From Epiperipatus broadwayi (Eukaryota > Onychophora > Udeonychophora > Euonychophora > Peripatidae): a stretch of 64,000 nt of DNA. Position numbers and translations under genes: made by a program. The stretch's first letter is position 1; every line of letters starts with the position of its first letter. The notes below the pieces were generated by a model. That model saw only the letters and a program-made list of their open reading frames with translations. It ran no database searches and was not told the origin of the DNA. The stretch is from contig JAQFVV010000055.1 in assembly GCA_028023455.1 (NCBI GenBank), positions 3,998,030 to 4,062,029 of the forward strand, given 5' to 3'. Shown here piece after piece: positions 1-12,391 of the stretch.

Positions 1-120
1 GCTGATGACTCTATTGAGGTTATTTGCTTTAGTGGACAATTTGGAAATCATTATATTAATTTTTCTTCTCTTCCTGTCAAGCATGTGGATGAAATACAGC
101 AGTTGTTTTCCCATTTATAA
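1..120 (+). CDS. 3' terminal exon of an unrecognised gene (partial)
   Basis: Reading from base 1 in frame 1 gives 39 open codons and a TAA at 118-120. The peptide begins ADDSIEVICFSGQFGNHYIN and ends in QQLFSHL. It has normal mixed composition, unlike the low-complexity translations of the surrounding A+T-rich DNA. The next 300 bases contain a near-identical tandem copy in which a CAA codon has become TAA. The base before copy 2 of the exon sequence is the G of a TTTGAATGCAG acceptor-like site, so the original exon probably started just left of the window. I do not recognise the family, and no signal peptide, membrane segment or known motif is visible. It is read as the C-terminal end of a + strand gene whose body lies outside the window. 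Alternative: a decayed exon copy. Confidence 0.4.
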   Translation, partial: ADDSIEVICFSGQFGNHYINFSSLPVKHVDEIQQLFSHL

Positions 121-440
121 ATTTTCTTGAGTTTAAAATCAGTTGTTGGAACAATTAATTGGACTTGATGATTAATATTTATCAGTAGATTAATTCATCT
201 TCTTTGAATGCAGGTGAATGCTTTCTATTGAGGTTATTTGCTTTAGTGGATAATTTGGAAATCATTATATTAATTTTTCTTCTCTTCCTGTCAAGCATGT
301 GGATGAAATACAGCAGTTGTTTTCCCATTTGTAAATTTTCTTGAGTTTAAAATCAGTTGTTGGAACAATTAATTGGACTTGATGATTAATATTTATCAGT
401 AGATTAATTCATCTTCTTTGAAGGCAGGTGAATGCTTTCT
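11..440 (+). repeat. 214-bp tandem duplication, two copies
   Basis: The stretch from CTATTGAGG at 11 recurs at 225, and GGTGAATGCTTTCT at 213 recurs at 427, giving a 214-bp period and two nearly identical copies. The unit contains the exon coding part, its stop and about 100 bp of 3' sequence. Only a handful of substitutions separate the copies, so the duplication is recent. Copy 2 has a premature TAA in the coding part. Confidence 0.85.
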
Positions 441-1705
441 TCCTTCTATTAAAAACATCTTATTTCTCTGGTCAGTTGAAAGGTGTAGAATATTATTTTA
501 GACACAACATCTTTTCTTTCCTATGTGATGTGCAGCTTCCCCAGATGGTCCAGCAAATGGGACATACATATAATTTTTCTAGCCCGCCATTTCTTATATT
601 TTCAGCATTCAATTGGATAGTTTAATAATCTGAATCATAAACAATAATCTTAATAATAATTCAAGACAGCTTTTTATATCCAATTTTTAGCTAACTTAAC
701 CAATCAGAGATAGCATCACTTGCTATTTTTGGACAAATTTGTTTTAATTAGATCTGTAATTTATTTTCAACTACATTATTTTTCAACTGAAAAGTTTAAT
801 CCTTTTTCCAGACACTTTTGTTTAAAAAAAAAATAGACTCAATCCTTATTTCCTTTCTTTTCTTTTTTCTTTCTTTTTTAACATCCAGGTAACACTTCAA
901 ATCTTTGAGCTTCCTTCTTTAGATCTTGAGATAAGACAATTAGAGCTCTGACCCATTATAAGCTTCCAAAGTGAAACAATCATTTACAAAAAAAAATTAC
1001 TACAAAGATCGATATCTGATTAAACAGATTTCCTCTTTTAACAAAAAAAATTGTACAAAAAAATAATTTGACAGATTTAATACTTCCTTTTCTTTCAATA
1101 TTTAGGAAATGTAAATTTTTGTATGTAATGTACACACATCCTTCATTCTTTCAAATCATTCATAAACTAACATTAAATAATATAATTGCTAGCTTAGTAA
1201 TTATAACCCAATTATTTAATTAAATCTGTAACTTTTAAATCCCAATTATAATTAAAGAAAAACAAAATAAAAGCATAGAATAAAATATTAGAATTGATCA
1301 AGCATAGGTTAGTTTTAAAGAAAGTTAAAATGTTTAATATTTGAAATATAAAACAATTAAATAATTTACACATACATTGCCTATATGTATGCATTATAAC
1401 TTTGCTTTTTAAAGAAAAATTAAATATTAAATAGTTTAAATGTGTGTATTACCTTTCTATCAACACACAAACAAGTAAAGCATGTAATTGTTGACCCATT
1501 CTTTTTCTGTTTAAAGCTTTTAGAACTGGACCTTGTAGGGTTTGAACTTGGATGCCCTACAGCTTCATTTATGATTATATAAAAATTTGATGATGATTTT
1601 TGGTTTACCTTTTCTACATGCACATTACTATAAATTTAGCTAGTGACTAAATTGTAATGGCACAATATATATATATATATATATTTATATTATATCTAAA
1701 TCTTG

Positions 1706-1736
<31 letters not shown>

Positions 1737-2400
1737 AGACAGGAATACTGTCCCTCATATAAATATTTATAAGAACCCCCACCCCATTCAATAACGTCTA
1801 GCGTGATTCAGTCTAATTGGAAACGCAATAAAGTTGTGATTCTTTAAAAATGAAAAATAAAATCATAATTTTGATTTTTAGTATTGATGGATTTAAATAG
1901 AATGTTATATCGTCTTATTTTATTTTTTTTTTATCTGTCTCAATAAAAAAAAGAAAGAAATTAATTATCCAATCATTAAAAAGAAAGAAAAAGGATACTT
2001 GAGTTAAACTGAGGCAGTATTCAAATTAGACACGTCGTTGAAGAAAGAAGAAATTTTTTTTCTCTCTATCGTCTTACACAGAGGGCTTTAACAAAACGTG
2101 AAAATAAAAATAAAAAGTTTTACTAGAGAAATTATAATGAAACTGGAATAAATTAAGAGCTTCACTCTCTCCACGCTGTGCCATGACTTTCCATTAATAA
2201 AATAACCCGCCTTCGTTTGAATAAAGTGGACCGTAAAACTGGAAGGTAATTTTTATAAAATACTAAAACATAATAATCAAATATTACAAAGTGAATTTTC
2301 GAACTAATTGCGTAGAATTTGTTCAATAAATATTAAGACATCTTTATTATATTTTTATGTTTGACCGAATTATAAATGCTTGACTGCTTATAAGGTTCTT
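441..2400. other. A+T-rich non-coding stretch with AT microsatellites
   Basis: No supported gene. There are poly-A and poly-T runs, and alternating AT tracts near 1662-1685 and 1708-1734. The short open frames here are low-complexity and look like chance. Confidence 0.6.
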
Positions 2401-2423
2401 ACCTTGAATGAATTATTGTATAA

Positions 2424-3350
2424 ACTATAAATGCCTCAATTATCAAATGATAAATACTCTATAAATCATAAGTATTTAACTGCTTTTAAACTCATTGTAA
2501 TGTAATAAAGTTTATGTGTAAGAATATGCTTCTACATTTGGCTAAAATATAAATGCCTCAATTATCAAATGATAAATACTCTATAAATCATAAATATTTA
2601 ACTGCTTTTAAACTCATTGTAATGTAATAAAGTTTATGTGTAAGAATATGCTTCTACATTTGGCTAAAATATAAATGCCTCAATTATCAAATGATAAATA
2701 CTCTATAAATCATAAATATTTAACTGCTTTTAAACTCATTGTAATGTAATAAAGTTTATGTGTAAGAATATGCTTCTACATTTGGCTAAAATATAAATGC
2801 CTCAATTATCAAATGATAAATACTCTATAAATCATAAATATTTAACTGCTTTTAAACTCATTGTAATGTAATAAAGTTTATGTGTGAGGATATGCTTCTA
2901 CATTTGGCTAAAATATAAATGCCTCAATTATCAAATGATAAATACTCTATAAATCATAAATATTTAACTGCTTTTAAACTCATTGTAATGTAATAAAGTT
3001 TATGTGTGAGGATATGCTTCTACATTTGGCTAAAATATAAATGCCTCAATTATCAAATGATAAATACTCTATAAATCATAAATATTTAACTGCTTTTAAA
3101 CTCATTGTAATGTAATAAAGTTTATGTGTGAGGATATGCTTCTACATTTGGCTAAAATATAAATGCCTCAATTATCAAATGATAAGATACTCTATAAATC
3201 ATAAATACTTATCTGCTTCTAAATTTACTATAATGTCACAAAGATTATGTGTAAAAATATACTTCCATACTTGGCTAGAGTATGAATGTTTTAATTATCA
3301 AATGATAAGATAACGAAATGTTATATAAATCATAAATGTTTAATTACTAC
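2424..3350. repeat. Tandem satellite, 122-bp unit, about 8 copies
   Basis: The marker ATGCCTCAATTATC starts at 2431, 2553, 2675, 2797, 2919, 3041 and 3163, exactly 122 bp apart. A diverged eighth unit follows near 3285 and a decayed partial unit precedes the array. Units 2 to 7 are almost identical, while the outer units are diverged, the usual pattern of an array homogenised in its centre. Open frames inside it are by-products of the repeat. Confidence 0.95.
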
Positions 3351-3354
3351 CAAA

Positions 3355-3800
3355 TTTCTTCTCACAAAGGAATTAATGAACTATCATTGAATTAGGATAT
3401 TCATAATTTTCTTCTCTCAAGTGAATTCAAAATGAACTATCAAATGAATTCGGAATGAATTATCGTTAAATCAGAATAATCCCAAGCTTTTTCCCATAAA
3501 AGAATTAATGAACTATCATTGAATTAGGATATTCATAATTTTCTTCTCTCAAGTGAAGTCAAAATGAACTATTAAATGAATTCGGAATGAATTATTGTTA
3601 AATCAGAATAATCCCAAGCTTTTTCCCATAAAAGAATTAATGAAATATCATTGAATTAGGATATTCATAATTTTCTCCTCTCAAGTGAATTCAAAATGAA
3701 CTATTAAATGAATTCAAAATGAATTATTACTAAACCAGAATGTTTACAAGTTTATTCTCATAGAGGAATTAATGAACTATTGTTGAAATTGCAAATTAAT
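3355..3800. repeat. Tandem satellite, 132-bp unit, about 3.3 copies
   Basis: The marker AATTAATGAA recurs at 3371, 3503, 3635 and 3767 with a 132-bp period. The unit is unrelated in sequence to the 122-bp array that ends immediately upstream. Confidence 0.92.
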
Positions 3801-4600
3801 TGTTATCTAATAAATTTTTTGTTACTAAAAATTAAATTGGTTGTCCAGTTATCCAATTCTATTTTGTTTATCTATCACATCACCCACCAATTATGGCACT
3901 GGTTCATGAGAATCTCATGTTCTCTGAGCTACGTCTGACATAGCTAGACCAAGGCCAGTCAGGTTGTAGTAAGACAGAACTCTAATGGCGCTGTTTGGAA
4001 AACCAAACATATAAATGTTTAGATGTTCCCAGTCTCTATTATACTACATCCTCTGATGAGCAGGAAATATTGTTGTAGGTGCCATTAACATCTGCATTAG
4101 GAATGTCAATTGATAGTTCCCTCCTACAGCATGCTCATCAGAAAATTGTTACAACTGAGGTAATAAAAGGGTTGTATGGCGGTCCGGTTACAATATATAT
4201 ATATATAATCCATGTAAATGTTTGTCCATAAGGCTATCATGTGTTTTCTGTAAATATTTGTCCGAAGAATGTTTGTCCATAACATTGTCACATGTCACAA
4301 CAAATTTAAAAAATCTATTACATTCGTCCAAGTGAATGTCTGCCATTAATAAACCAGTATAAACTGCTATGAAATTCACATATCAAATAAACAGGTAACG
4401 ATAACCTTTTGTCTGAATACATTTCTAAAAATTAATTAAAAATATTAAAATCTTTCATTTAATTTATCATTTAAAAAAAATTACAAAAGCAGTGGCCTGA
4501 AAGGGCAGCATTTTCGTATTTTGCCATTAATAAACAGAAACCATTAAAAAAACTAAATATATTAATATCTCACCAGGTACATTCTGAAGATTTTTTTTCA
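3801..4600. other. Non-coding stretch with a small hairpin
   Basis: No gene is seen. An imperfect inverted repeat lies at about 4051-4141: a CTGATGAGCAGG-type arm is answered by GCATGCTCATCAG. The remainder is A+T-rich with a short AT tract at 4192-4206. Confidence 0.5.
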
Positions 4601-4604
4601 ATTA

Positions 4605-5375
4605 TGGGAAGTTTAAAGGAATAAAAGTAAATGGAGATTATTTAAGTCATATACATTTTGCAGATGACATAGTTGTTTTTGCAAATAATGTTTCAGAGCT
4701 TCAGGAAATGTTGCAAGAGCTATCAGATGAAAATAAAGAAGTAGGACAAAAGGTAAACATTAAAAAGACTAAAGTAATATTCAATGGCTTTGCTCAAAAG
4801 ATAAAAATAAAGATTGATAATGATGAGTTAAAAGAAATTAAGAACTATAAATACATTGGTCCCATTATTACTATGAAACATAATGGAAGAAATTAATCAT
4901 AGAATTAAACTTGGAGTGCTTTTGGTGGAAATAATTTAATATTAAAAGAAAGATTTTTACTAAATATGTTTTACCAAATCTTACTTATGGATCTGAAACT
5001 TGAACACTTAACAGAAGAGCAATATAAAAACTTCAGACCATTCAAAACAATATGAAAAGATGCATGTTAGGAATAACAAGAAAAGATTAAAAATGCAATA
5101 CATAGATAAGAGAACAAAGTATTAAGAGACTGGGGTGGAGTTGGGCTGGACATATTTCTAGAAGAGATGATAATAAATGATAATTGAAATATTAAAGTGG
5201 ATTCTAAAATATTGTAAAAGACCCAGAAAGAGACCACATGTGAGATGGATGAAATAAGGGAGTGTGAAGGGGTGATTTGGAGAAGAGAGTCTAGAGATTG
5301 GAGAAGGTGGATTGAACTTGGATAAACATTCATTCTGACATGGAATGATAATGGCTGACAATGATGATGATAATC
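4605..5375 (+). pseudogene. RTE-clade LINE, 3' fragment of the ORF (RT palm to tail)
   Basis: Conceptual translation across 4630-4900 gives a reverse transcriptase palm segment with the catalytic FADD box (HFADDIVVFANN). It is followed by the characteristic RTE run VGQKVNIKKTKVIFNGF and the NYKYIG segment. After 4896 the homology continues in other frames (RIKLG, YGSET-like remnants), so there are frameshifts and stops. The copy ends in a GATGATGATGATAA-type simple tail at about 5360-5375, typical of RTE elements. It is 5'-truncated: the endonuclease and the first RT blocks are missing. It matches the minus-strand copy at 57600-59940 in the part they share. It is not functional. Confidence 0.85.
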
Positions 5376-6019
5376 ATCATTGTGTCTATTCTATGGTCAG
5401 TTCCATAAAGCAGTCACATTTCAAATTTATCCATTTCTCCAGTCTGTTATCTTCATTGGTCAGATCTTCAATTCTACATATCTCTTTCCATCTCTTATAT
5501 TATACATACTGATGATAAAAAACATGGGAATTATAAAGCAAAATGTTTTCCCATTGCTTCTTTGCCCAACAGTAATCTTCTTTACAGATTTAATGTATTA
5601 TCCATCTACTAATATCCTCATCAGTGTTGTCATCTATAGAGATCTTCTGCTAGATTGGATGAAGGCTATTGCTAACCCAACACTAAGCAGGATATTGCCT
5701 CATTTAACGGTGGCCAATACTGAGATGGAAATTTTCCACTTCCTAATAAAATATTCAGTATAGTGTAGAAGTTATAAATGTATTTTGTTTGCTTTATATA
5801 TTTATGTATGAAACATCTTTCAGATTAATTAATGTGAGTAGATTGATAATGCTATTTATAGAATGATTATAAATCTGTTTAAACTATTTATATAAAAAAA
5901 ACTAATTGAAATTTTGTTTCCACCTTTTAACTAAAATATAATTATACCTTGGAATATTCATGGGGAAGGAGTAGGCTCCATTATGGAGAAGAAAATGAGA
6001 GAAATGTGTTTAATTTAAT
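5376..6019. other. Non-coding stretch; one unassigned open frame
   Basis: A 127-codon open frame runs + from 5380 to 5763, starting inside the RTE tail. Its product is hydrophobic and matches nothing I recognise. I treat it as chance. Otherwise I see nothing. Confidence 0.4.
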
Positions 6020-6540
6020 TGTATTTATATGCTGGACTATTTCCATCATCTGATATGAGTATTGAACATCTTTAGAAAAATTTAACTTTCTTTAAATATT
6101 CTAAATACATTCAACTATTAATAATAACACACAGGTTAATATATGCATGACATTTTGAGAGGTATTATTTCCCTTTTTAGGTGTTTCTGGTCTGCTCAGT
6201 GTCAGTACTAGCATGGGAATCAAACCTGGACCCTTAGTATTGAGTTTTAAGGTAATGCTCTAATCAACTGAGCCATCCTGCCAAAGACATTAACTTAAAA
6301 TTTAATACTCAAGAATCTATGCATCCAGGTTCAATTCCCATGCTAGTACTGTCACTGGTCAGGCCAGCAACACCTGAAGAAGAGGGGAGAATAATACCTC
6401 TTGAAACATAGTCCATATACTAACCTGTGTGCTATTACTAACAGTTGAATGTATTTGGATTATTTAAATAAAGTTAATTTTTTTAAAGACATTCAATACT
6501 CATTAGATTATGGAAATATTCTGACATGTAAATACAACTA
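6020..6540. mobile_element. Foldback element with tRNA-like promoter sequence (family FB5)
   Basis: The two ends are inverted copies of each other. The left contains ATACATTCAACTATTA and ACACACAGGTTA, and the right contains the reverse complements (TAACCTGTGTG, AGTTGAATGTATTTGG). Inside, read on the minus strand between about 6290 and 6195, is a tRNA-like stretch with an A box (ATGGCTCAGTTGATTAG) and a B box (AGGTTTGATTCCC). A second B-box copy lies in the right arm near 6328-6350. It is therefore a SINE-derived sequence in inverted duplicate. Related copies lie at 29411-30445 and 38200-38735. Confidence 0.75.
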
Positions 6541-9500
6541 AAACACCATCATTGCACATCTTCAGGAAAACACTGAGTTTAATTTAAATTTGTAAATCAT
6601 GTGAATCTAATTAAACATAAAAACAATTGACAATAATTTGTTAAAAGATTATGGGAGCTAAAAGAAGAAAAAAAAGAAAGTATATATTTGTTTCCTGTTT
6701 CATTATTGATTTAAGTTAAATTTGAAACTAAAGTGTGAATGGATTTGACTTGAAAAAAATGCTATAAAAGGGAGAGAAAAGAAGTTACAGAACTTCTGTT
6801 TGTGAAAGAGGAAAGAGTCTCATGATGACATCCAGCTAGTATAGCCAACATTCCTCTCGGGAACTGCCTTCATTGTGACTGACAAAGTTCCAGTGCCTTT
6901 GTGCTACAGTGCACTATGCCAAAAGGAAACATGAAAGTTCAAACCAACAGTGGAGGAAACAAAATGCTATACTTACATCTGTATCATATCATCTCACTTT
7001 GGAACTAAATTTACAAGTTGTAAACCAGAGTGCTTCTTCTATGGAAAGAAGTATTTTGGTGCCCTCCTTATTCATGAGCTTATGACTACAAATCCATCAC
7101 TATTAACTGTGCATGATGAACAGTACTATTTCATGGACTTTGGTAAATATTAAGAATGCAATACATGTGATATAGACATTTCAATAATTTATTATAAATA
7201 ACATTATGTTTTAAATGAGTGAATTCAATTTAGAAGAACTATATAGCTTGAACTGAAAACATATCACTAAAATAATTTAAATATTTTTTTTTCTTTCTTT
7301 CTATTATTTATAATTATTTAACAATAATCACATAACTGTTTCTGATATTATTTATTTGTACAATTGAAGTTAAATAATTTGATCTATTCTTAACCTCCAC
7401 CCTAAGTGATTGGTAAGGTATAGTGGGGTGCTTTTCTGACAAGGTTCTTGTATAGTTGAATAATAACTCTAAGCCAACATTCAAAATAGATGGAGATCTG
7501 ATATCAATTGGCTATATGTGATTAGGATATCCTAGAGTGGGAGTAGGGGATTTAGCTGTTGGAAAGTTAGGTTAATGCTCTGATCTTAAAGTACAGATCA
7601 ACAACTTATCTGTTCATCCACTTGTCATCTTACGTTAGGTTTTGACCTTATTAATGGGATGGATAACTCATAAACCCGGTCAACTTGTTTAGAAGCTAGT
7701 TGCTCTAATAAGGAAAAAAGTTACATTTGACAATTCGCATATAATTATCGGGGAGATTTTTATTTTGTTTATAAGAAATAGTCTTTGTTCCAGGATGGAA
7801 GATGTAAGTGACTGTAAAGAAGAAAGAGAAAGGGTAGGGGGGCTGCTGTATTAGAGATTGTAATAGAACTTGTCATTTATTTCTAAAATATGCCATTATC
7901 ATAAATAAACAGTATTAGAAAATCCACTAAAATGTTTGATTATTACTAGCATTATCTGTCTAGTTTTGTATCAATGCTATTATATGGCCATTTCATTAAG
8001 AGCCTGGGTAGGTGTTTACGTATGTAAATAGATAGTTTAATCTGGCATATCTGATAGCTGGTAAAATAAATTAAAATCAACACCTATAAAGTGGAGTGAA
8101 ATCCTGTAGACATGATTTGATTCCAGGCATATTCCCTCCAGTTGTCATTCATGCTAATACATGTCATCTTGTACAACCACAATACTTATCATCACACATT
8201 TGCTATCATAGGAATTGATAGCAATAAACATGCCACTATCCCCTTCACAATTGCTGTACCATGGCCATAGACAACTTATTTGCACATACTTTGCTTAATT
8301 GCAAGTAATTCTTTTATCTGAAGTCCATTCTCTTATTCACAAACTGGGTGCTCTGGATGGCATTGGCCCAATACTCTATAATTCAATCAAACCCAATATA
8401 TGTGTGTATATAAATAGTCTGTGTTTAATAAACAACAGAACATTAATAATCTGTTATCAGAGCAATACTAAAGAGTTAGAAAATGAATTTACTACAGTTA
8501 AGTAATAGATATCATTTCCTATCTAAGTATAAAGATGCTTAGCAACAGATTGCTGACATTTTATTGGTTTCTTTAAACATAAAAGCTATTGTTTTATGTT
8601 GTTTCTTTTTTGCTTGTAATAATAAAACCATTTAATTTTGCAGGCTTCATTGGATAGAATAATACATGCATGATGCAAATACTAAATGGATTTCTAATTG
8701 CTGTCATTTCATTTCAAGTGGTAACTATATTTTATTTATATACCTATACATTTTTATATACTTATACATTTATGTATCACTTGGTCACATGAATGCAACA
8801 GTTCTTCATCTTTTTAATGAACAAACTTGTATTGTTATAAAAATTCAAATTAAAAATTTAAAAACCATCAAACAGAGTCATCCAGATCCTAGCATTAATA
8901 TTTATGATTATACTGTACAGTAAATAAAATTTCAGTCTTTAATCTATTAATAGATTTTCACATATAATAGTCATTGGTGCTTTATTCAATCATGTATGTG
9001 CACAATGACTTTATTGATACAAATTTTAATTTACAAAAAACTTTGCATAGTTTTAACAATAAGATATTAGTTTTAATTAAAGTACCTAGATTTCAGCATT
9101 ATCAGAAATTAAAAACAAAAGACATAATTCAAACACAATAGAAAGAGTATTTACTATATACAAGAGACAAAAGTGTCTTCTCCACTTTTATGATATAGAC
9201 TATTGTTTACATCATAAAAATTAAGTTTGTGCTGAATCTGCTTATCTTTTTGTTATTTATTTTTTATAAAATTAAAAAATATTTATTTTTAATAAGTATG
9301 TGATATTTAAAATTTAGATTTTATTTAAATAATTATACATATAGTTTTTAGCAAAAAATTAATCAATTAAAAATTTAAAATTATCAAAAATAAATATTTT
9401 TGTAATTAAAAATTGATGTTTAATATTTTTTTAAATGTATTTATTATTTCAAGTTATGATTTAATAAAATATAACTTAAATATAACATATTTTCCAGAGA

Positions 9501-9890
9501 ATATTTTTATTAAACTACATTTTTTTAATCTAAAGAGTGAAATGAAGCTTTTTCTTTTGATTATTTATATTTATTTATTAGTCTTTTTTATTTTAAAGTT
9601 AATATTTTATTTTTAGACTAATTTCATTAATTATGAATATATTTAATAAAATTGGTAAAAAAATAAAAATAACAGAAAATATCTTTTTTCTTAAAAATTA
9701 ATAACTGTATAAAGAATAAAATTAAATTTATGGTATATAAATATATTAAACAAAAGAACAAAAATAAAGATAGCAACTAGTCATAATAACTGTGAATTAC
9801 AAAGCTAATCTGATTTTGTTGTCATGGTTATGATACTCTGCATTGTCAAAAAAAGTATTTGTCTAATTTTTAAAGATTAAAAATATATTT
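6541..9890. other. Long stretch without a supported gene
   Basis: Mostly unique A+T-rich DNA. A less A+T-rich island at about 6780-7160 holds a 72-codon open frame (6935-7153, + strand, ends MDFGKY) that I cannot assign. It could be a fossil of a transposon or an exon, but has no clear splice acceptor. 9250-9760 is extremely A+T-rich with no structure noted. Confidence 0.45.
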
Positions 9891-9985
9891 AGTCAAGCGT
9901 TGGTGGCCGAGAGGTTAGCGCAGCTGCTTTCCAGGCAGTTGTTCCAGGTTCACGCCCGGCCAATGGCTTGACATATAAGAAAAAA
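9891..9985 (+). mobile_element. Short tRNA-derived SINE
   Basis: It has an A box GTGGCCGAGAGGTTAGCG and a B box AGGTTCACGCCC in tRNA spacing, followed by a short A-rich tail. The ends GTCAAGC and GCTTGAC are complementary, so the tRNA-like acceptor stem is extended outward. An imperfect ~13-bp direct repeat (AAAAATATATTTA type) flanks it. It is related to the copies at 12270, 30176 and 63297. Confidence 0.8.
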
Positions 9986-10411
9986 TGTATTTACTCTGCA
10001 ATATAATCATAATGATGGAATTGGATATTATAGATTCATAAAGAATAAATTATTTATTAATATATATTTAATAATCTTTAGCCTAATAAATAAAAATCAT
10101 TGAAGTATTTAATTGGGTAGGATGATGTTATAGTTATGAAGGCAGAAAATTTGGCACCTTTCAATTAAATAATAGTTTGATATTGATTATCAATGAGCAA
10201 GGGTAGTAAAAACATGTGAGTTGCAGTCTGAACTAACTGAAATGTGCTAGATCAGCATTTGATCCATCCCTCCCTCCCCCCCAGAATGCATCATTTGTCT
10301 TTGGGTCAGACATATTTCATTATGTCATTAATACTTAATCTTTCTTATTGCATTGCCAAATCCATATAATATTAGTCATCATCTGTGTTCTTTATTTTAC
10401 AATTCACTGAC

Positions 10412-10443
10412 AGTTTTGATTACCCCAGCAATCTTCTTCAGAC
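10412..10443 (-). other. CTGAAGA-hairpin-AAAAC motif (hammerhead-core-like)
   Basis: On the minus strand, CTGAAGA is followed by a GATTGCTGGGGTAATC hairpin and then AAAAC. The same arrangement recurs at 21713, 23726, 23870, 29636, 40223 and 55101. The GAAA box is degraded to AAAA here. Confidence 0.35.
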
Positions 10444-10554
10444 AATATTAATATTATATGTGATTAATTAATATATGATGAAATAGAAAGTTAAAGAAAA
10501 TATATATATAAAGCATCACATGATCACTATCTCTTATACTAGCACATAATTGTT

Positions 10555-10744
10555 TATAAACAAGGCAAAACTCTCTATACAGAACTGCCACCCTGTTCCA
10601 ACTAGAGTAATCAATGGATGCCAGAAGGGATATTGGATGAGTACGCATTAGATAGGGATTTTATGCACAAGCCTTCTGGCATCCATTGATTACTCTGGTT
10701 GGCACAGGGTGGCAGTACTGTATAGAGAGTTTTGCCTTGTTTAT
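10555..10744. mobile_element. Near-perfect palindromic MITE (family FB3)
   Basis: Arms of about 75 bp (10555-10630 and 10670-10744) are reverse complements, beginning CAAGGCAAAACTCTCTATAC and ending with its complement. The loop is about 40 bp. The arm interior carries the FB3 signature (GTAATCAATGGATGCC). It abuts an AT microsatellite. An open frame across it is a by-product. Confidence 0.85.
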
Positions 10745-12250
10745 ATATATATATATATATAGTTAACTAGAGAGGTATTTAAACAGAGTAAAAAGATAGC
10801 TTATCATTTAAGATACACAGGGATCTACAATTGGAAAATAGTATTTTAAAATCCTAATTAAACCTATAAATCAATAGAATTATTTAATCCTACTACATCT
10901 GTATGTATGGCTCTATATGTATTAAATATTTTCATGGATTAGTTATGATATAAAGAAAGGAAAAATGGGGGGTTGATTCCATGTAATTACCAGAGAAATA
11001 TGTTAATTATAATACTGTTAAGTAATTGTAAATTACTATTGACAAATCTTAAGATAAATTAATTTGTGTTAGTAACTTACAATAGCTTTTATGTCTTGAG
11101 TTAACTTAGAAACAAAAGGAAGTTATATATGTGTATATACTATAATAGTATGAAGTCTAGGGTGCATCAACCCCAGTCAATGAATCAAATTTAAATACAC
11201 AATGAATATAATGGGCATAAGAGATCAGCAAGAAAACAGACTAACTCTAGGTTCAACAGCATTAGAGATAATAATAATCATTCATCATCATGAATGATCA
11301 AAAAAACCAAATCAACCAATAGTCAATCTTATGACTGGAATTGAAAGTAGTCCACTATTGACCTCTTTTTAAACTTTGGGGGAAATTATAATTTTAATGC
11401 ACAAACTTAAGTGCTAATCCATCAGAATATAACAAAAAAAATAATGTTGTGATATTAAAACTCGCTGATCATCATCAGTGCTGTGGCCATATAGTACCAT
11501 TAATGTACTGGTCAACTATAAACATTAATTTCTAATTGATAATAAAATAAAATTTAGTGCATGGACTTTAAAAGACATCCCTTTGCACCAAGAAGGATTA
11601 TCTGGATGTCTATAACACCAAACATTACCCCCCAATCCAGATAACACCATTGAGCACAAATCCAGCTCAGGGAGCAAGATTTCTATAACTGTAACTGTGA
11701 ACAAAAAAATAATACCAACATAAAATATTTTAAACCTATTCTAGGGTTAAATAAATTCACTGGAATAATTTAAACAAGGTAATATAAATTTATTAATTAA
11801 GACAATAATTAATGTCTGTTGAGTATACTATAAATATACATTCAGCACTCTGATTTTGATTAAAATACAAAAAATATATACTACTGCATTGCTATAAAAA
11901 TATTGTTATCACATTGCAATTTACCAATATTTCTAGATGTTTACATGACGCCATCTATATAAATAAGCATGCAGATGTGCTGTCTAACATTTTAAAATTG
12001 TCATAAACTAATAATAAAAAATCAATTCATTTTAATAATACATAGATGATTAATTTTAACACATATGTGGGTTATAAATCCATTAAAATGTGTACACACA
12101 CTGGCATTTATATCTTAATGATATTTGTCAAAAAATAAAATAAATGTATTAAATCCACCTTATTATATTTTTACAAGACAATTAATCCAAAGTTTAAAAT
12201 ATATATATATACATAAAACAATTGTACACATACATGGATATTTGAATTCT
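10745..12250. other. Non-coding stretch
   Basis: No gene is seen. There are only scattered A+T-rich sequence and a small palindrome (TCATTCATCATCATGAATGA) near 11279-11298. Confidence 0.5.
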
Positions 12251-12269
12251 AAATATTATCTTTTTATCA

Positions 12270-12372
12270 GTCAAGCATTGGTGGTCGAGAGGTCAGTGAC
12301 AGCTGCTTTACAAGCAGTTGTCCCGGGTTAGCGGTTTCACTTCCCGGCTAATGCTATGACACATGAGAAAAA
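12270..12372 (+). mobile_element. tRNA-derived SINE with perfect 19-bp target duplication
   Basis: It has an A box GTGGTCGAGAGGTCAGTG, an anticodon-arm-like stretch CTGCTTTACAAGCAG and a degenerate B box, followed by an A tail. The 19-bp sequence AAATATTATCTTTTTATCA directly precedes it (12251-12269) and directly follows it (12373-12391), the signature of target-primed reverse transcription. It resembles the 9891 copy, with the same complementary GTCAAGC.../...GCTATGAC ends. Confidence 0.92.
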
Positions 12373-12391
12373 AAATATTATCTTTTTATCA

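Noticed and set aside
2424-3350. CRISPR array
   Set aside because: Units are contiguous 122-bp tandem repeats with no unique spacers, and the DNA is animal.
5380-5763. 127-codon hydrophobic open frame
   Set aside because: It begins inside the RTE simple tail, has no recognisable domain and no splice or promoter context.
6935-7153. Possible exon or transposase fossil
   Set aside because: The composition is more balanced than the flanks, but there is no clear acceptor, no family match and stops in neighbouring frames. Left unassigned.
9891-9985. Functional tRNA gene
   Set aside because: The acceptor and T stems have mismatches, a poly-A tail follows, and related copies occur dispersed with target duplications, so it is a SINE.
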